Assembly (NCBI GenBank): GCA_002451235.1
Contig: DKBN01000048.1
Location: 5,036-21,692, forward strand
Source of the DNA: Patescibacteria group bacterium UBA6899
Lineage (GTDB): Bacteria; Patescibacteriota; Minisyncoccia; Phycocordibacterales; UBA6899
Reading direction: 5' to 3'
Length of the DNA stretch: 16,657 nucleotides
Shown: positions 15,350 to 16,657 of the stretch, one piece after another
Layout of the letters: each line of letters begins with the position of its first letter
Numbering within the stretch: position 1 is the first letter of the stretch
The notes under the pieces: model-generated
Seen by the model: the letters and a program-made list of their open reading frames with translations, nothing else
The model's database searches: none
What the model was told of the DNA's origin: nothing
Made by a program: the position numbers and the translations under genes

Positions 15350-16053
15350 TACCTTGCCATCTCCCACGGCTTCTCGAGGTATGCCGTGATGGTGCGGCGG
15401 CGGAACGCGCGGCCGCGCGCCATATGCTTGTGTGATTTGTAGATCTTTCGGATCGCGAATGTGCCGCCCCAGAATTCACGCAACCGCTCTTCGGTCCAGA
15501 CGTATTCCTGAGCGCCGATCTTCGGGTGGATGTACGTGTGAGCCTCCTTGCCCGGATGTTCTCTCAGAAGGCGTTCCGCATGAAGATCTCCCTCCGCGAG
15601 GAACGATTTAAAGAACAGGAATCCTCCGGGTTCGAGCACACGTTCGATCTCGTCGCGGAGCACTACGCGCTCCTCATTGGTAAGATAGTGCGATGTCATC
15701 ATATCGAGTACAAGCATGACGGAGCCGTCAGCGAGACTGAGGTCGCCGACGATCGAACGTTTATGGAATTCTATGGGAAGCGACCCCACTTTTCCCCTCG
15801 CCTGCTTGAGAGCGACCTCGGAAATGTCATAGCCGATACCCTTCACGTCGAACTTTTCTGCAAGATATAAGAGATTTCTCCCGTTCCCGCAGCCAAGGTC
15901 GAGCACCGTATTGCCGGGATAGAGGACATGTTTTCCATCGTTTCGCTCCAACCAGCGCGTGAATTTTTCTAGGTCATCTGCGGGATCGTCAGAGAGCGCA
16001 AGATGCTCAGGGTGCTTGTATTCCTGGTCCCAGAAACGCTGTTGGTTCCCCAT
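15349..16053 (-). CDS. Class I SAM-dependent methyltransferase
   Basis: From the ATG at 16053 the protein is 234 aa (MGNQQRFWDQEYKHPEHLALSDDPADD). An open frame extends 34 codons further upstream, but that part overlaps the Nudix gene end and its terminator, so the shorter start is used. SAM-binding motif I is VLDLGCGNGRNLLYLAEKF (50-68), motif II is GIGYDIS (72-78), LVLDMMTSHYL (114-124) is the motif IV region, and EPGGFLFFKSFL (141-152) is the post-motif strand. The C-terminal half (HTYIHPKIGAQEYVWTEERLREFW) probably binds the substrate, which cannot be identified. It resembles TehB/Methyltransf_11-type small-molecule enzymes. It lies 51 nt after the Nudix gene with no strong ribosome-binding site. 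Confidence 0.88.
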   Translation of the reverse strand: MGNQQRFWDQEYKHPEHLALSDDPADDLEKFTRWLERNDGKHVLYPGNTVLDLGCGNGRNLLYLAEKFDVKGIGYDISEVALKQARGKVGSLPIEFHKRSIVGDLSLADGSVMLVLDMMTSHYLTNEERVVLRDEIERVLEPGGFLFFKSFLAEGDLHAERLLREHPGKEAHTYIHPKIGAQEYVWTEERLREFWGGTFAIRKIYKSHKHMARGRAFRRRTITAYLEKPWEMAR

Positions 16054-16084
16054 ATGATGTGTCCATTCAATCAAGAATGCGGGG

Positions 16085-16113
16085 AAAAAGAAACCCCCAC
16101 TGTTCAGGGGTTC
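16085..16113 (-). terminator. Terminator of the Nudix gene (minus strand)
   Basis: Read on the minus strand, GAACCCC (16113-16107) pairs with GGGGTTT (16097-16091) around a 9-nt loop that includes the TGA stop, with one G-U pair. It is followed by C and then TTTTT (16089-16085). It would separate the Nudix gene from the methyltransferase gene, or attenuate read-through. Confidence 0.55.
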
Positions 16114-16565
16114 GCAAGATATGATCCGATCACGGGGCGCACATTCGGCGCGCAATCGGGGGGCAGGGCGTCAAGGGGGAACCACTCCATCGCGAGTACT
16201 TCTTTGCCTCGTAAAGGCTCGTCAGTGATCGTTGCAAGGTAATGGATAAGAACAATGACCTGTGGCTTTTCCGCACCTCCCTCGGGGACCTCACTCCAGA
16301 GAACCATAGGCAGGAGGGGATGAAGCAGTGCGACATCGACGCAGATCTCTTGCTTTGCTTCACGGCTCGCCGTTTGCTCGAGTGTTTCGCCCTTCTCGAC
16401 CTTCCCGCCGCAGAATTTCCACTTCAACTCACCCACCGGTTTGTCGCCGTGTTTCACAAGAAGTGTCATTGGGCGTCCATCCCTTACTTGAATGATGACG
16501 GGTCCGGACGCTATCATGGTGCTGAATACCCCTATTTCGCCAAATTTCGATTGATTGATACTCAT
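16104..16565 (-). CDS. Nudix hydrolase
   Basis: This 153-aa protein has a MutT-like fold that hydrolyses nucleoside diphosphate derivatives, using metal bound by the Nudix box. The box runs GKVEKGETLEQTASREAKQEICV (54-76): G54, E60, R68, E69 and E73 match the consensus Gx5Ex7REUxEExGU. The first Glu of the EE pair is Q72 and the usual Gly is C75. E69 and E73, the main metal ligands, remain, so activity is plausible. The segments before it (VIIQVRDGRPMTLLVKHG...LKWKFCGG) and the late KEVLAMEWFPLDALP are typical. It has a conventional promoter and AGGAG site; the stop lies inside its terminator. The substrate is unknown. Confidence 0.92.
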   Translation of the reverse strand: MSINQSKFGEIGVFSTMIASGPVIIQVRDGRPMTLLVKHGDKPVGELKWKFCGGKVEKGETLEQTASREAKQEICVDVALLHPLLPMVLWSEVPEGGAEKPQVIVLIHYLATITDEPLRGKEVLAMEWFPLDALPPDCAPNVRPVIGSYLANP

Positions 16566-16574
16566 GGATGATTT

Positions 16575-16579
16575 CTCCT
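16575..16579 (-). promoter_or_regulatory. Shine-Dalgarno site of the Nudix gene
   Basis: AGGAG on the minus strand lies 9 nt before the ATG at 16565. It is the clearest Shine-Dalgarno sequence in the window and fixes this start. Confidence 0.7.
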
Positions 16580-16598
16580 AAGTAGGAACGCTGCTTTC

Positions 16599-16626
16599 AG
16601 TATATATCCCAACTCGGACAGAGCAA
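16599..16626 (-). promoter_or_regulatory. Promoter of the Nudix gene (minus strand)
   Basis: On the minus strand, -35 TTGCTC (16626-16621), a 16-nt spacer and -10 TATACT (16604-16599) are present. The expected leader is about 26-28 nt, long enough to hold the AGGAG site. Confidence 0.5.
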
Positions 16627-16657
16627 GGATTGAAAAGGGTTAACTCACTAATCGTCC

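Noticed and set aside
16054..16155. 34-codon N-terminal extension of the methyltransferase
   Set aside because: It runs through the Nudix terminator and stop region and has no methyltransferase features; the MGNQQ start matches the expected domain beginning.

Overview
This window is a type IV pilus (T4P) locus joined to a short housekeeping block. The gene complement suggests a Patescibacteria/CPR (Parcubacteria-like) genome: a Gram-positive-style T4P set with no secretin in view, a ligA and gatCA neighbourhood, compact spacing, very few Shine-Dalgarno sequences and several -10 boxes close to start codons. This taxonomic placement is inference; no rRNA or other marker gene is present.

Region 1 (1-3437), motors and platform. 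It holds the 3' end of the extension ATPase pilB, a stand-alone CheY-like receiver protein, the retraction ATPase pilT, and the inner-membrane platform pilC behind its own good promoter. Region 2 (3491-5849) is a tightly packed ABC-2-type exporter (ATPase and permease) plus an exported helical-repeat protein whose C-terminal tail resembles part of a pilin. Region 3 (5850-7271) holds two tandem major-type pilin genes, each with its own extended -10 promoter and hairpin terminator. Their signal/helix coding segments are almost identical at DNA level, and their globular domains share a four-cysteine pattern. Region 4 (7272-10764) is the prepilin peptidase pilD followed by four minor pilin/pseudopilin genes (FimT/GspH-, PilW/GspJ-, PilV/GspI- and PilX-like); the last three are joined by ATGA stop-start overlaps. 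Together regions 1-4 could build, process, extend and retract a pilus, but pilM/N/O and most of pilB lie outside the window.

Region 5 (10765-15215) holds ligA (NAD+-dependent DNA ligase with a degenerate zinc finger), gatC and gatA (tRNA amidotransferase subunits, no gatB here), and a two-helix membrane protein with a HEPN-like RNxxAH motif. Region 6 (15216-16657) starts with a 75-nt hairpin between convergent genes, followed on the minus strand by a SAM-dependent methyltransferase and a Nudix hydrolase. The Nudix gene has a conventional promoter, Shine-Dalgarno sequence and terminator.

No tRNA, rRNA, CRISPR array, transposase or phage gene was recognised. No gene-free stretch exceeds 300 bases; the longest (2038-2228, 5850-5994, 6577-6692, 15216-15348) are described as features. 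The most notable signals are the start-proximal promoters (probable leaderless mRNAs), the loss of zinc cysteines in both LigA and PilB, the membrane HEPN-like protein, the pilin-like tail on the helical-repeat protein, the 50-bp identical block in the twin pilins, and the intergenic hairpin. I did not find a convincing wholly new system.
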